Below are positions 1 through 7,446 of a stretch of 7,846 nucleotides of DNA, one piece after another. Positions within the stretch are counted from its first letter, which is position 1. Each line of letters begins with the position of its first letter. The position numbers were made by a program, and so were the translations under genes. Under the pieces are notes generated by a model. The model was not told where the DNA came from. It did not search any database and was given only the letters and a program-made list of their open reading frames with translations. The stretch is from Cyanobacteria bacterium UBA3803. GTDB taxonomy: Bacteria > Cyanobacteriota > Vampirovibrionia > Gastranaerophilales > Gastranaerophilaceae. The stretch spans positions 1 through 7,846 of the forward strand of contig DFEL01000133.1 of the NCBI GenBank assembly GCA_002369055.1. The letters are read 5' to 3'.

Positions 1-2119
1 AGCCGTCAGGTAAAAATTTACTTAATTCATTAGAAAAGCTTTCTGTGCTAATTTCATTTAAAAGTTCTACATCAACAAGTTCGCAATTACTTTCAATAAA
101 TAAAGGTAAGGCAATACCCATAGAAACTTTAGGTGTCGGATTAAAGCCTTGTGTAAATGCAACTTTCAAATCTGAACGTAAAATGGCTTTTAAAAATGTA
201 TTTTGCCAATCCAGATGAGAAAAATATCTTAAAATACCTGATTTTGTTACTTTTAGTCTGTATCTAAATGTTTCTATGTGTGGAGCAGTTCTCGGGTCAA
301 TATTTACGTGTTCTGATTTTTTGTAATCTTTTGCTTCGTAAGGTTTATCAAGTATTTTGTGAACTTTTAAAGTGTTACAAACCCCGCAATTTACGCATTT
401 ATGTTCGCAAGTCGGTTGTAAATTAAATTCTGTTGTTTGTTCAAATGCTTTGTTATATTCATCAATTAGCCATTGCTTATTTATTCCGACATTAATAAAA
501 TTCCAAGGTAAATCTTCATTTCTTGCAAATTCTTTCATCGCAAGAGTTTTTAAGTTTAATCCACATTCTGTTGCTGTTTCTTCCCAAACTTTTTTGTCGA
601 AATATTCACCCCATGCATCTAAATAACAACCTTTTTGATACAATTTTTCAACATAATTACATAAATTTTTGTCACCACGTGTTAAAACTGCTTCTATTTG
701 TGATACAAATCGTTCGTGATAATTAAGTTTCAAACCTTTTATGTGTTTGGTTTTTTCTTTCAAATAGTTGATATGGTGCATAACTTCGTCCAAATCCATT
801 TGCGGACAAAATTGGAAGGGTGTAAACGGTTTTGGTACAAATATAGACAATGTACAAGTTACATCAAGTCCGTGTTTAAGTCCTTTTTCCTGTTTTAATC
901 CACGACAACGATAACGGATTTTTTCCATTAATGCTGCCATTTCATCCATATCTTCAAGAGTTTCTGTCGGAAGTCCGATTATAAAATAAAATTTTATTCT
1001 GCTCCAACCATTTTCATATAACTGTAAAACAGCACTTAAAATTTGTTCTTCCGAAATATTTTTCTTTATTACATTTCTCAATCGTTGACTTCCTGCTTCG
1101 GGAGCAAGTGTCATTGTTGATTTTCTAACCGTCTGTGTAAGTTCCGCAAGCTCGAGATTAAAGCCGTCAATGCGTTGACTTGGAAGCGATACCCCTACTT
1201 TCTTTTTATCAAAATCGCAGCTTAATTCTTTGATAACTTCTTTAATATTTGAATAATCATTTGAAGATAGTGATAACAAAGAATATTCGTCATAACCTGT
1301 GTTATTTACAAGTTCTTTGGTAATTTTTATAATATCTTCTGCATTTCTTTCTCTTATTGGTAATGTTACGTGTCCGGGTTGACAAAAACGGCACATTCTT
1401 CCACAACCTCTGCGGATTTCAACAATTGCTCTATCGTGAATTGATGATGAAAAAGCAATCGGATGTTTCGTTAATGCAGTTTCGTATGTTAATGGTTCGA
1501 CTCTTTTTTCGACATCTCCGCCAACACTTGCTGACCAAAATCCTTTTATTTGACATAATTTTTTAATTCGTTCTTGTCGTGGTAATTTTTTTGTTTTTTC
1601 TATAACTTCACACAATTCAATTACGGCTTGCTCTCCATCACCAATTACAAAAACATCTATAAATTCTGACATTGGTAACGGATTAAAACAGCAAGGTCCT
1701 CCAGCAATTATGATAGGTTCATCTTCTTGTCTGTCTTGGTTTCTTATAGAAATTTTTGACATTTCCAGCATTTTTAAAATTGTAGGATAAGACAATTCAT
1801 ATTGAATAGAAAAACCAACAACATCAAATTCATTTAATGGTCTTTTAGATTCGACGCCATACAATATTTCAGGTTTAAAATCAGGTTCGGGAGCGTATGC
1901 ACGGTCTGCCATATAGCGTTCTTGTTTGTTAATTTGATTATATAAAATTCTTGCCCCTAAATTGCTTATACCTATTTCATATTTATCCGGAAAGCACATT
2001 GCAAAACGAACAGAAGCCTTATCAAAATTTTTGTTGAAGGAAAAGATTTCTCCGCCAACGTATTGATAAGGTTTTGAACATTTATATAAACTTTCGTGAT
2101 ATTGTTCAAAAAATTCCAA
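1..2119 (-). CDS. B12-binding-type radical SAM protein fused to a DUF2344 domain (partial, C-terminus beyond left edge)
   Basis: The frame is open for 706 codons and runs off the left edge. The N-terminal ~170 residues look like a B12-binding-type domain (AGGPCCFNPLP at 139-149). The radical SAM core follows, with the 4Fe-4S motif C239-x3-C243-x2-C246 (RRGCGRMCRFCQPG), then LAPEAGSQRLR (338-348) and FIIGLPTET (379-387). A four-cysteine cluster C571, C575, C578, C581 precedes a DUF2344 (TIGR03936-type) region from about residue 617 (RYFSHLDWQN, FTQGFNPTPKVSMGIALPL). This matches the TIGR03960 plus TIGR03936 architecture, whose reaction is not established; members often neighbour RNase E/G and ribosomal protein L21 genes, which cannot be seen here. 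The start is TTG at 2119: an in-frame TAG lies three codons upstream (2128-2126), a GAAGGA ribosome site ends ten bases before it, and the first in-frame ATG (codon 41) would remove conserved sequence. It lies one base after the upstream stop codon, so translational coupling is likely. Confidence 0.92.
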   Translation of the reverse strand, partial: MEFFEQYHESLYKCSKPYQYVGGEIFSFNKNFDKASVRFAMCFPDKYEIGISNLGARILYNQINKQERYMADRAYAPEPDFKPEILYGVESKRPLNEFDVVGFSIQYELSYPTILKMLEMSKISIRNQDRQEDEPIIIAGGPCCFNPLPMSEFIDVFVIGDGEQAVIELCEVIEKTKKLPRQERIKKLCQIKGFWSASVGGDVEKRVEPLTYETALTKHPIAFSSSIHDRAIVEIRRGCGRMCRFCQPGHVTLPIRERNAEDIIKITKELVNNTGYDEYSLLSLSSNDYSNIKEVIKELSCDFDKKKVGVSLPSQRIDGFNLELAELTQTVRKSTMTLAPEAGSQRLRNVIKKNISEEQILSAVLQLYENGWSRIKFYFIIGLPTETLEDMDEMAALMEKIRYRCRGLKQEKGLKHGLDVTCTLSIFVPKPFTPFQFCPQMDLDEVMHHINYLKEKTKHIKGLKLNYHERFVSQIEAVLTRGDKNLCNYVEKLYQKGCYLDAWGEYFDKKVWEETATECGLNLKTLAMKEFARNEDLPWNFINVGINKQWLIDEYNKAFEQTTEFNLQPTCEHKCVNCGVCNTLKVHKILDKPYEAKDYKKSEHVNIDPRTAPHIETFRYRLKVTKSGILRYFSHLDWQNTFLKAILRSDLKVAFTQGFNPTPKVSMGIALPLFIESNCELVDVELLNEISTESFSNELSKFLPDG

Positions 2120-2120
2120 T

Positions 2121-2462
2121 TTATGCTAATCCTTCAGGAAAATATTTATCAATTTCAATAATAGTACCGTTAAGTTTGTTTTCGTTAAACTTTTCCATAA
2201 ATTTGAATAATTCATCATTACGAACATCATAATTATACATCCAAACTTCACCATCAACTTCTCTCATTACTCTAACTATGTAATGACAACCTTCGGCGTA
2301 TTTTTTCAAATGTGATGCGTTAAATTTTTTGTTGTTTTTGTCTTTGTTGATTTTTACGTAATGAAACCCCTCAAAGAATTTTATTTGTTCTAATTCTTCG
2401 TGAGTAAAATTTTTGTTTACTTTAGAAAACAAATCTATAACTTTATCATCTTTATCTGCCAT
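2121..2462 (-). CDS. Hypothetical protein, 113 aa, upstream partner of the radical SAM gene
   Basis: I do not recognise this protein family. The 113-residue product is soluble and highly charged, without a signal peptide or membrane segment. The N-terminal half is rich in Lys, Asn and Asp (residues 35-60), and the C-terminal half looks like a small alpha/beta fold with aromatic-rich strands (HYIVRVMREVDGEVWMYNYDV at about 60-80). It has a single cysteine, so it is unlikely to bind a metal cluster alone. The ATG at 2462 is supported by AGAGGAAG at 2465-2472 and by a sigma70-like promoter just upstream. Its stop is one base before the TTG start of the radical SAM gene, and the last codons contain that gene's ribosome site, so the two are probably co-transcribed and coupled. 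The frame, spacing and ribosome site make it a real gene; any function would be a guess. Confidence 0.82.
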   Translation of the reverse strand: MADKDDKVIDLFSKVNKNFTHEELEQIKFFEGFHYVKINKDKNNKKFNASHLKKYAEGCHYIVRVMREVDGEVWMYNYDVRNDELFKFMEKFNENKLNGTIIEIDKYFPEGLA

Positions 2463-2480
2463 ATCTTCCTCTTTTTCTTA

Positions 2481-2509
2481 ATCGTACAAAAAATATACGG
2501 GCATGTAAA
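2481..2509 (-). promoter_or_regulatory. Sigma70-like promoter for the 113-aa gene / radical SAM pair
   Basis: On the minus strand, TTTACA (2509-2504) is followed after exactly 17 bases by TACGAT (2486-2481), a good match to the -35 and -10 hexamers. Transcription would begin near 2474, giving a short leader of about 12 bases that just contains the ribosome site at 2465-2472. Call based on sequence match only. Confidence 0.5.
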
Positions 2510-2520
2510 GGTATGTTTAA

Positions 2521-2549
2521 TTGTTTAAGATTATTCATGTTTATGTTAT
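2521..2549 (+). promoter_or_regulatory. Possible sigma70-like promoter for the ion transporter gene
   Basis: TTGTTT (2521-2526) is spaced 17 bases from TGTTAT (2544-2549); each hexamer is only a partial match to consensus. The predicted start near 2556 leaves a 38-base leader ending in the AAGGAT ribosome site. Its -35 box lies 11 bases from the -35 box of the divergent minus-strand promoter, so one regulator could affect both, but I see no clear operator. Confidence 0.3.
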
Positions 2550-2593
2550 TATTTTCTTGGTATCGGAAATATAAATAGAAAAGGATAGCAAAT

Positions 2594-3925
2594 ATGGAAT
2601 TTTTAAGTAGTTTAGTCGGCAATAATGCGGTTATTGTTTCTGCGGTTATTTTAATTCTTGCATATATTTTTATTGCAACGGAAAAAATACCTAAAGTTAC
2701 TATTGCATTAATTGGTGCGGCTTGTACTATGTTTTTAGGACTTGTTAGCGTAAATAAAACTTTGCCTGACGGTTCTTTAGACCCTCATTATTTTATCAAT
2801 TTTGTTGATTTTAACGTAATTTTCTTACTTGTTTCGATGATGATTATTGTTAATATTTCAACTGAAACAGGTGTTTTTAACTGGATTGCAAATGAATTAT
2901 TAAAATTTACAAAAGGTCATCCTGTTTGGGTTTTAATTGTTTTAGCATTGTTCACGGCAGTTGCATCAGCATTTTTGGATAATGTAACAACCGTAATTTT
3001 AATTATGCCAATAACATTCTATATTGCTGATAAGTTAGAAATTAATCCGGCTCCATATTTGATTACTGAAATTTTATCTTCAAATATTGGTGGTACGGCA
3101 ACATTAATTGGTGATCCTCCAAACATCATCATTGGTAGTGCAGCAGGATTATCATTTATGGATTTTATACTTGAACTTACTGATATTGTTTGTTTAATTT
3201 TGGTATTAGTAGTTGGTACAATGATATTATTTTTCAGAAAGCATTTAAAAGCCGCTCCTGAAAAAATGGCTGAAATTGCGAAGTTAGATAACAGTAAAAC
3301 GATTAAAGACAAAGCAGGAATGATTAGAAGTATAATTGTTTTAGGACTTGTAATTTTAGGATTTGTAACTCATGATATGACACATATTCCTGCAAGTTTA
3401 TCTGCAATGGCAGGAGCAAGTTTCTTGTTATTGTTTGAAAAACCAACAAATATAATAAAAGACGTTGAATGGAACACAATATTTTTCTTTATTGGTTTAT
3501 TTGTTATTATTGGTGGTTTAGAGGCTTCAGGCGGTATTGCGTTAATGGCTAAATGGCTGCTTGATGTTACAAACGGTTCCGAAACAGCAACAGCAATGGT
3601 AATTTTATGGGGTTCAGGTATTTTATCAGGTATTATTGATAATATTCCTTACACTGTTACAATGGCTCCTATGATTGCAAATATTCAATCCGTAATGGGT
3701 GCTGAATATGCTCACCCGCTTTGGTGGTGTCTGTCTTTAGGTGCTTGCTTAGGCGGAAACCTTACAATTATAGGTGCTGCGGCAAATGTTATTGTATCTG
3801 AAAATGCGGCTGCAAAAAATCATAAAATTACATTTATGCAATTCTTATTGTATGGTGCAACTGCGGTACTAATTTCGCTAACAGCATCAACAATTTATAT
3901 TTATTTCAGATTTTTAGCACATTAA
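2594..3925 (+). CDS. ArsB/NhaD-type (ion transporter superfamily) membrane transporter
   Basis: A 443-residue inner-membrane protein with about 11-12 hydrophobic segments, the usual length for the ArsB/NhaD/CitM (Pfam CitMHS, COG1055) group. It has the two-fold repeat typical of this superfamily. The first half carries SAFLDNVTT (125-133) and SNIGGTATLIGDPPN (163-177); the second half carries the equivalents SGIIDNIPYT (345-354) and GACLGGNLTIIGAAAN (383-398). The Asp-Asn pairs (D129-N130, D349-N350) and Gly/Asn-rich re-entrant loops are family hallmarks. A hydrophilic loop at about 215-245 separates the halves. NhaD members exchange Na+ for H+, ArsB members export arsenite, and others move organic anions; sequence alone does not decide between these, and no ars genes are nearby. 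ATG is supported by AAGGAT seven bases upstream. It has its own terminator, so it may be monocistronic. Confidence 0.9.
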   Translation: MEFLSSLVGNNAVIVSAVILILAYIFIATEKIPKVTIALIGAACTMFLGLVSVNKTLPDGSLDPHYFINFVDFNVIFLLVSMMIIVNISTETGVFNWIANELLKFTKGHPVWVLIVLALFTAVASAFLDNVTTVILIMPITFYIADKLEINPAPYLITEILSSNIGGTATLIGDPPNIIIGSAAGLSFMDFILELTDIVCLILVLVVGTMILFFRKHLKAAPEKMAEIAKLDNSKTIKDKAGMIRSIIVLGLVILGFVTHDMTHIPASLSAMAGASFLLLFEKPTNIIKDVEWNTIFFFIGLFVIIGGLEASGGIALMAKWLLDVTNGSETATAMVILWGSGILSGIIDNIPYTVTMAPMIANIQSVMGAEYAHPLWWCLSLGACLGGNLTIIGAAANVIVSENAAAKNHKITFMQFLLYGATAVLISLTASTIYIYFRFLAH

Positions 3926-3930
3926 GAATA

Positions 3931-3960
3931 AAAAGTCGGGCTAACAAGTCCGACTTTTGT
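3931..3960 (+). terminator. Intrinsic terminator after the ion transporter gene
   Basis: AAAAGTCGG (3931-3939) pairs perfectly with CCGACTTTT (3950-3958). The stem extends inward through a G-T wobble and two further pairs to an AACA tetraloop (3943-3946), and a T-rich tail (TTTTGTTGT) follows. It starts five bases past the stop codon. The next gene begins at 3980 without a clear promoter of its own, so termination is probably incomplete and tunes expression of the ABC-F gene. Confidence 0.85.
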
Positions 3961-3979
3961 TGTATATAAAGGATAACAA

Positions 3980-5617
3980 ATGATTACAACAGAAAACGTT
4001 ACGGTAAAATTTGGTTCTGAACCGCTTTTTGAAAATGTTAATATAAAATTTTCACCCGGAAATTGTTACGGATTAATAGGAGCAAACGGTGCAGGAAAAT
4101 CAACTTTTTTAAAAGTTTTATCAGGCGAATTAGAGCCTACTTCAGGGGAAGTTCACATAAAAAAAGGGCAACGTATTGCAGTTTTAAAGCAAAATCACTT
4201 TGAATTTGATGAATACACTGTTCTTGATACCGTAATTATGGGGCATAAACATCTTTACGATGTTATGAAAGAGCGGGAAGCTTTATATGCAAAAGAAGAT
4301 TTTAACGACGAAGATGGCTTAAGGGTTGCGGATTTAGAAACGGAATTTGCAGAACTTGACGGTTGGCAGGCTGAGGCAAACGCTTCATCACTTTTATCGG
4401 ATTTAGGAATACCTGATGAGTTGCATTATAGTTTAATGAAGGATTTATCAGGTAGTGAAAAAGTGAGAGTATTGCTTGCACAGGCTCTTTTTGGAACTCC
4501 GGATATTTTGCTGATGGACGAACCTACAAACCACTTGGATTTAAAAACTATTACTTGGCTTGAAGATTTCCTAATTGATTTTCCAAACCTTGTAATTGTT
4601 GTTTCGCACGACAGAAAATTTTTAGATAGAGTTTGCACGCACATTGCTGATATTGATTTCAGAAATATTACATTGTATACAGGTAATTACGCTTTTTGGA
4701 CACAAGCAAGTGCATTGATTATGAAACAAAAAGAGGAACGCAATAAAAAAATTGAAGAAAAAGCAGAAGAATTTAGAAAATTTATTGCAAGATTTAGTGC
4801 AAACGCTTCAAAAGCAAAACAGGCAACATCACGTAAAAATATGTTAGAAAAACTTACTCTTGAAGATATTAAGCCTTCTACAAGAAAATATCCGAGTATC
4901 AATTTTAAATATTCAAAAGTTCCGGGAAAAGATGTTTTGCATATTCAAGGTTTGAATAAATCTTTAAATGATGAATTGTTGATTAAAAACTTCTCTCTTG
5001 ATGTCGTTCAAGGTGAAAAAATTGCATTTATTGCTAAAAATCCAATAATTATAACGACTTTATTTAAAATGCTTGCAGGTGAAATGGAACCTGATAGCGG
5101 TGAAATTAATTGGGGTGTAACAGCAACTCGTTCATATTATCCAAAAGAAAACGGACATTTATTTGGTTCGAATATGGATTTAATTAAATGGCTTGGTCAA
5201 TATTCTCAAGAACAGCATATTAGTTATTTAAGAGGCTATTTGGGCAGAATGTTATTTTCAGGTGAAGATGCTGAAAAATCGGTTAATGTTCTTTCAGGTG
5301 GTGAAAAAGTTCGCTGTATGTTGGCAAAAATGATGATTGCGGAAAGTAATGTTCTTATTTTTGACGAACCTACTAACCATTTGGATTTGGAAGCTATTAC
5401 ATCTTTAAACAATGCTTTAATTGATTATACAGGAACAGTTTTGTTTACATCTCAAGACTATCAATTTATCCAAACAGTTGCAGACAGAATTGTTGAAATT
5501 TCTCCTTATGGATATATAAATTTCCAAATGAAATATGAAGATTACCTAAACAGTCCGGATATTCAAAAAAGACGAGATTTACTTTATAACAAATTTGCAA
5601 CCGCAGGTAAAAAATAA
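3980..5617 (+). CDS. ykpA: ABC-F family ATPase, YkpA/YbiT type
   Basis: A 545-residue cytoplasmic protein with two ATP-binding cassettes and no membrane segments. ABC-F proteins act on the ribosome near the E site, relieving stalls or regulating early elongation; the YkpA/YbiT branch is not a known resistance factor. Cassette 1 is complete: Walker A GANGAGKST (34-42), signature LSGSE (156-160), Walker B ILLMDEPTNHLD (176-187) and H-loop SHD (209-211). The P-site tRNA interaction linker spans about 240-300, with a charged coiled coil and RFSANASKAKQATSR. Cassette 2 keeps LSGGE (438-442) and VLIFDEPTNHLD (458-469), but its Walker A is replaced by AKNPIIITT (352-360), with Ile for the lysine, and its H-loop reads SQD (491-493) with Gln for His. 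As I remember YkpA of Bacillus subtilis, it too lacks a normal second Walker A but keeps the His. AAGGAT six bases upstream supports the ATG. The TAA shares one base with the next ATG. Confidence 0.93.
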   Translation: MITTENVTVKFGSEPLFENVNIKFSPGNCYGLIGANGAGKSTFLKVLSGELEPTSGEVHIKKGQRIAVLKQNHFEFDEYTVLDTVIMGHKHLYDVMKEREALYAKEDFNDEDGLRVADLETEFAELDGWQAEANASSLLSDLGIPDELHYSLMKDLSGSEKVRVLLAQALFGTPDILLMDEPTNHLDLKTITWLEDFLIDFPNLVIVVSHDRKFLDRVCTHIADIDFRNITLYTGNYAFWTQASALIMKQKEERNKKIEEKAEEFRKFIARFSANASKAKQATSRKNMLEKLTLEDIKPSTRKYPSINFKYSKVPGKDVLHIQGLNKSLNDELLIKNFSLDVVQGEKIAFIAKNPIIITTLFKMLAGEMEPDSGEINWGVTATRSYYPKENGHLFGSNMDLIKWLGQYSQEQHISYLRGYLGRMLFSGEDAEKSVNVLSGGEKVRCMLAKMMIAESNVLIFDEPTNHLDLEAITSLNNALIDYTGTVLFTSQDYQFIQTVADRIVEISPYGYINFQMKYEDYLNSPDIQKRRDLLYNKFATAGKK

Positions 5618-6672
5618 TGCTTGTTGAAAATTTTAAACTCGAAAATTGGATTGCAAAATACGAAAATATAACCAAATATGACCTATCTCAAACTTGCGTT
5701 CAAAATTTGACAATAAAAGAACTTGAAAATATTTGTGACTGTGAACTTAATTTGAAAAATATTCGACTTGGATATGGTGATTTATATGGTTCAAAAGCCT
5801 TAAAACAGGCAATTTCTAATCTTTATGATAATAAAAAACTTGAAAATATTACCGTTACACTGGGTGGAATAGGTGCAAATGAACTTGCTTTGAAAACATT
5901 TGTAAATAAAGGTGATAAAGTTGTCTGTATTACTCCTTGTTATCAGCAAATTTATTCTTTACCAAAGTTTTATGGTGCAAATGTTGTGCTTACTGATATT
6001 GCAAACCTTGAACAAAATGCAAAAGATGCAAAACTAATTTGTGTGAATAATCCAAATAATCCAACAGGTACCGTTTTATCTGATGATGAAATTAATTTAC
6101 TTTTAAAAATTGCAGACAAAAATAATGCTTATATTTTTGCAGATGAGGCTTATAGAGGTTTACCGGATACAAAATCTTTTGCTGATATTTATGAAAAGTC
6201 CATTGTTACAGGCAGTATGTCAAAATCATACTCGCTTGCGGGTATAAGATTAGGTTGGATTTGTGCAGATGAAAACTTTATAAACAATGTTAATAAAAAT
6301 CGTCAGTATAATACAATAAGTATAAGTGCTATTGATGATGCAGTTGCAACTTTGGCATTAAATAATGAAGAAAAAATTATTCAACGAAATCTAAACATTA
6401 TACAAAAAAATAAAAAAATAATTGATGATTTTTTGGAAAAAATAGGCTATTGTTGGGTAAAAGAGCCAATAAATTGTGCAATTGGTTGTGTTAAATATAA
6501 TTCTGATAAAAATTCAGAAGAATTTTGCGAGCAATTAGTAAAAAAAACAGGAATTTTGCTAATTCCTGCATCTGTTTTTGAATGTGAAAACTTTTTTAGA
6601 ATAGGCTTTGGTATGGATGAATACTACCTTAAAAATGCACTACAAAAATTTGTCTATTATATTATTAAATAA
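5617..6672 (+). CDS. PLP-dependent class I/II aminotransferase
   Basis: A 351-residue fold-type I, PLP-dependent enzyme, near the short end for the family. Visible hallmarks in order: GYGDLYGSKALK (52-63), GGIGANE (83-89) in the phosphate-binding region, Y109 in the stacking position, NNPNNPTG (144-151), DEAYRG (176-181) with D176 for the pyridine nitrogen, SMSKSYSLAGIRLGW (200-214) with K203 as the Schiff-base lysine and R211 for the PLP phosphate, and FRIGF (327-331) with R328 as the likely substrate carboxylate ligand. It should transfer an amino group between an amino acid and a 2-oxo acid in the cytoplasm; it resembles the broad group with histidinol-phosphate, aspartate and capreomycidine-synthase-like enzymes, and the substrate cannot be read. 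The ATG overlaps the ABC-F stop (TAATG), with a weak AGG eight bases upstream, so translation is probably coupled. Its 3' end overlaps the convergent zinc-ribbon gene by 33 bases. Confidence 0.92.
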   Translation: MLVENFKLENWIAKYENITKYDLSQTCVQNLTIKELENICDCELNLKNIRLGYGDLYGSKALKQAISNLYDNKKLENITVTLGGIGANELALKTFVNKGDKVVCITPCYQQIYSLPKFYGANVVLTDIANLEQNAKDAKLICVNNPNNPTGTVLSDDEINLLLKIADKNNAYIFADEAYRGLPDTKSFADIYEKSIVTGSMSKSYSLAGIRLGWICADENFINNVNKNRQYNTISISAIDDAVATLALNNEEKIIQRNLNIIQKNKKIIDDFLEKIGYCWVKEPINCAIGCVKYNSDKNSEEFCEQLVKKTGILLIPASVFECENFFRIGFGMDEYYLKNALQKFVYYIIK

Positions 6673-7158
6673 GCCACTTTTTTTAGTTTTGTTTTGTTTT
6701 GTTTTGTTATGAGCATGCATTGCGTCATATTCTTCGCCCATACTTGCTTTTAGGTAATTTAATACATCTTGGGAGCGTTCTTCTTCTGTCTTATACTCGG
6801 CTCTTATTTTTTCCAATTCTCCAAAATCTAAAAATTTGCCTCCGCATCCATAACAATCGTCAACAATAATTTCCCCTTTTATGCTTGTAGAATTTTTCAT
6901 CATTTTCATTCCACAAACAGGACATATTCTTTTATATGAAGCGTCAACTTTATTAAACTCTTTGCCTTCTAATGTTTTTTTTATTTCATCAATTGATTCG
7001 TGGTCTTCATCAAATTTTTTGAATTCTCTGTTATCAAAAAATATTCCTCCGCAACCGTTTGTGCAAACATCAATAAAACATTGAGCACGCTCGATATATA
7101 TTTTTTCCATTTCTTTTCCGCAAGCAGGGCAAATTAATGTTTTTGTAGTATCAGCCAT
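6640..7158 (-). CDS. Protein with two TFIIB-type zinc ribbons
   Basis: A 172-residue cytoplasmic protein with two copies of a TFIIB-like zinc ribbon (Pfam zf-TFIIB type). Copy 1: C10-x2-C13 and C32-x3-C36 in CTNGCGGIFFDNREF, with one residue more than usual between the second cysteines. Copy 2: C79-x2-C82 and C102-x2-C105 in CYGCGGKFLDFGELEKI. Each set should hold one zinc ion; the family is widespread in bacteria and has no established function. A charged helical stretch (about 115-145) leads to a basic, low-complexity tail (HNKTKQNKTKKSG) ending in an amphipathic LFNNIIDKFL. The ATG at 7158 is chosen over a TTG at 7179 because AAGGAG (7166-7171) lies seven bases before it and within the longer version. 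The tail is encoded by a pentanucleotide repeat and overlaps the aminotransferase 3' end. It appears monocistronic. Confidence 0.88.
   Translation of the reverse strand: MADTTKTLICPACGKEMEKIYIERAQCFIDVCTNGCGGIFFDNREFKKFDEDHESIDEIKKTLEGKEFNKVDASYKRICPVCGMKMMKNSTSIKGEIIVDDCYGCGGKFLDFGELEKIRAEYKTEEERSQDVLNYLKASMGEEYDAMHAHNKTKQNKTKKSGLFNNIIDKFL
6686..6708 (+). repeat. GTTTT pentanucleotide repeat (4 units plus GTT) inside the zinc-ribbon gene
   Basis: Four perfect GTTTT units occupy 6686-6705 and a partial unit follows to 6708. On the coding (minus) strand they encode the NKTKQNKT part of the tail. The unit is not a multiple of three, so a change in copy number would shift the reading frame. A run of seven T lies just beyond at 6678-6684. 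Confidence 0.85.
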
Positions 7159-7165
7159 GATAACA

Positions 7166-7187
7166 CTCCTTATTAACAAGTATTATA
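7166..7187 (-). promoter_or_regulatory. -10 box and strong ribosome binding site for the zinc-ribbon gene
   Basis: On the minus strand, a perfect TATAAT (7187-7182) precedes AAGGAG (7171-7166), which lies seven bases before the ATG. Transcription would start near 7175. No good -35 hexamer is present at 16-18 bases; the nearest is TCAAAA. The ribosome site decides the start codon of this gene. Confidence 0.5.
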
Positions 7188-7446
7188 CTATAAATTAAGG
7201 GGCTTTTGAGAACTATTGTAAACTTATGTAACAAGATAAAACAAAACCCTAAAGTTTTCATGCAGCCGTGTCGATATAAAAAATGTGGGTGATAGAAAAA
7301 ACGAAAAACAAAGGATATGTGTTTTAATCAAAATCGCCAAAGTATGACAACAGATAATGCCATGAATTATTAATATTATTTGTTTCATGAAAAAAGAATT
7401 AGAACATGTTATTCGTATCGACACGAATAGTTAGTGTTTATTAAAT
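7188..7446. other. Non-coding stretch between the zinc-ribbon gene and the repeat array
   Basis: I see no convincing gene here. It holds a small hairpin, TATTCGT (7410-7416) pairing with ACGAATA (7423-7429) around ATCGAC, with no T-tract. The ten bases TATCGACACG at 7416-7425 are also the exact reverse complement of CGTGTCGATA at 7267-7276. I found no recognisable tRNA, SRP RNA or tmRNA, and no clear plus-strand promoter for the array. Confidence 0.5.

Noticed and set aside
372..1566. Plus-strand open frames at 372-626, 523-726, 716-898 and 1357-1566
   Set aside because: They lie antisense within the radical SAM gene, whose translated product shows conserved motifs throughout; their products look like no protein family.
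3019..5675. Minus-strand open frames at 3019-3312, 4426-4644, 4687-4902 and 5466-5675
   Set aside because: They are reverse-strand shadows of the transporter, ABC-F and aminotransferase genes, with no ribosome sites or recognisable products.
6881..7084. A 67-codon plus-strand open frame opposite the zinc-ribbon gene
   Set aside because: It is antisense to a gene with two clear zinc ribbons and has no supporting features.
7159..7179. Seven-residue N-terminal extension of the zinc-ribbon protein from TTG at 7179
   Set aside because: The extension would contain the AAGGAG ribosome site that serves the ATG at 7158, and the longer start would lie next to the -10 box with no leader.
7248..7257. 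CCCTAAA resembling a telomere-type repeat
   Set aside because: It occurs once and not in tandem; coincidence in an AT-rich spacer.
7224..7424. A 66-codon minus-strand open frame in the intergenic stretch
   Set aside because: Its product is a low-complexity hydrophobic run with no ribosome site and no family resemblance; the region is AT-rich and open frames of this size are expected by chance.
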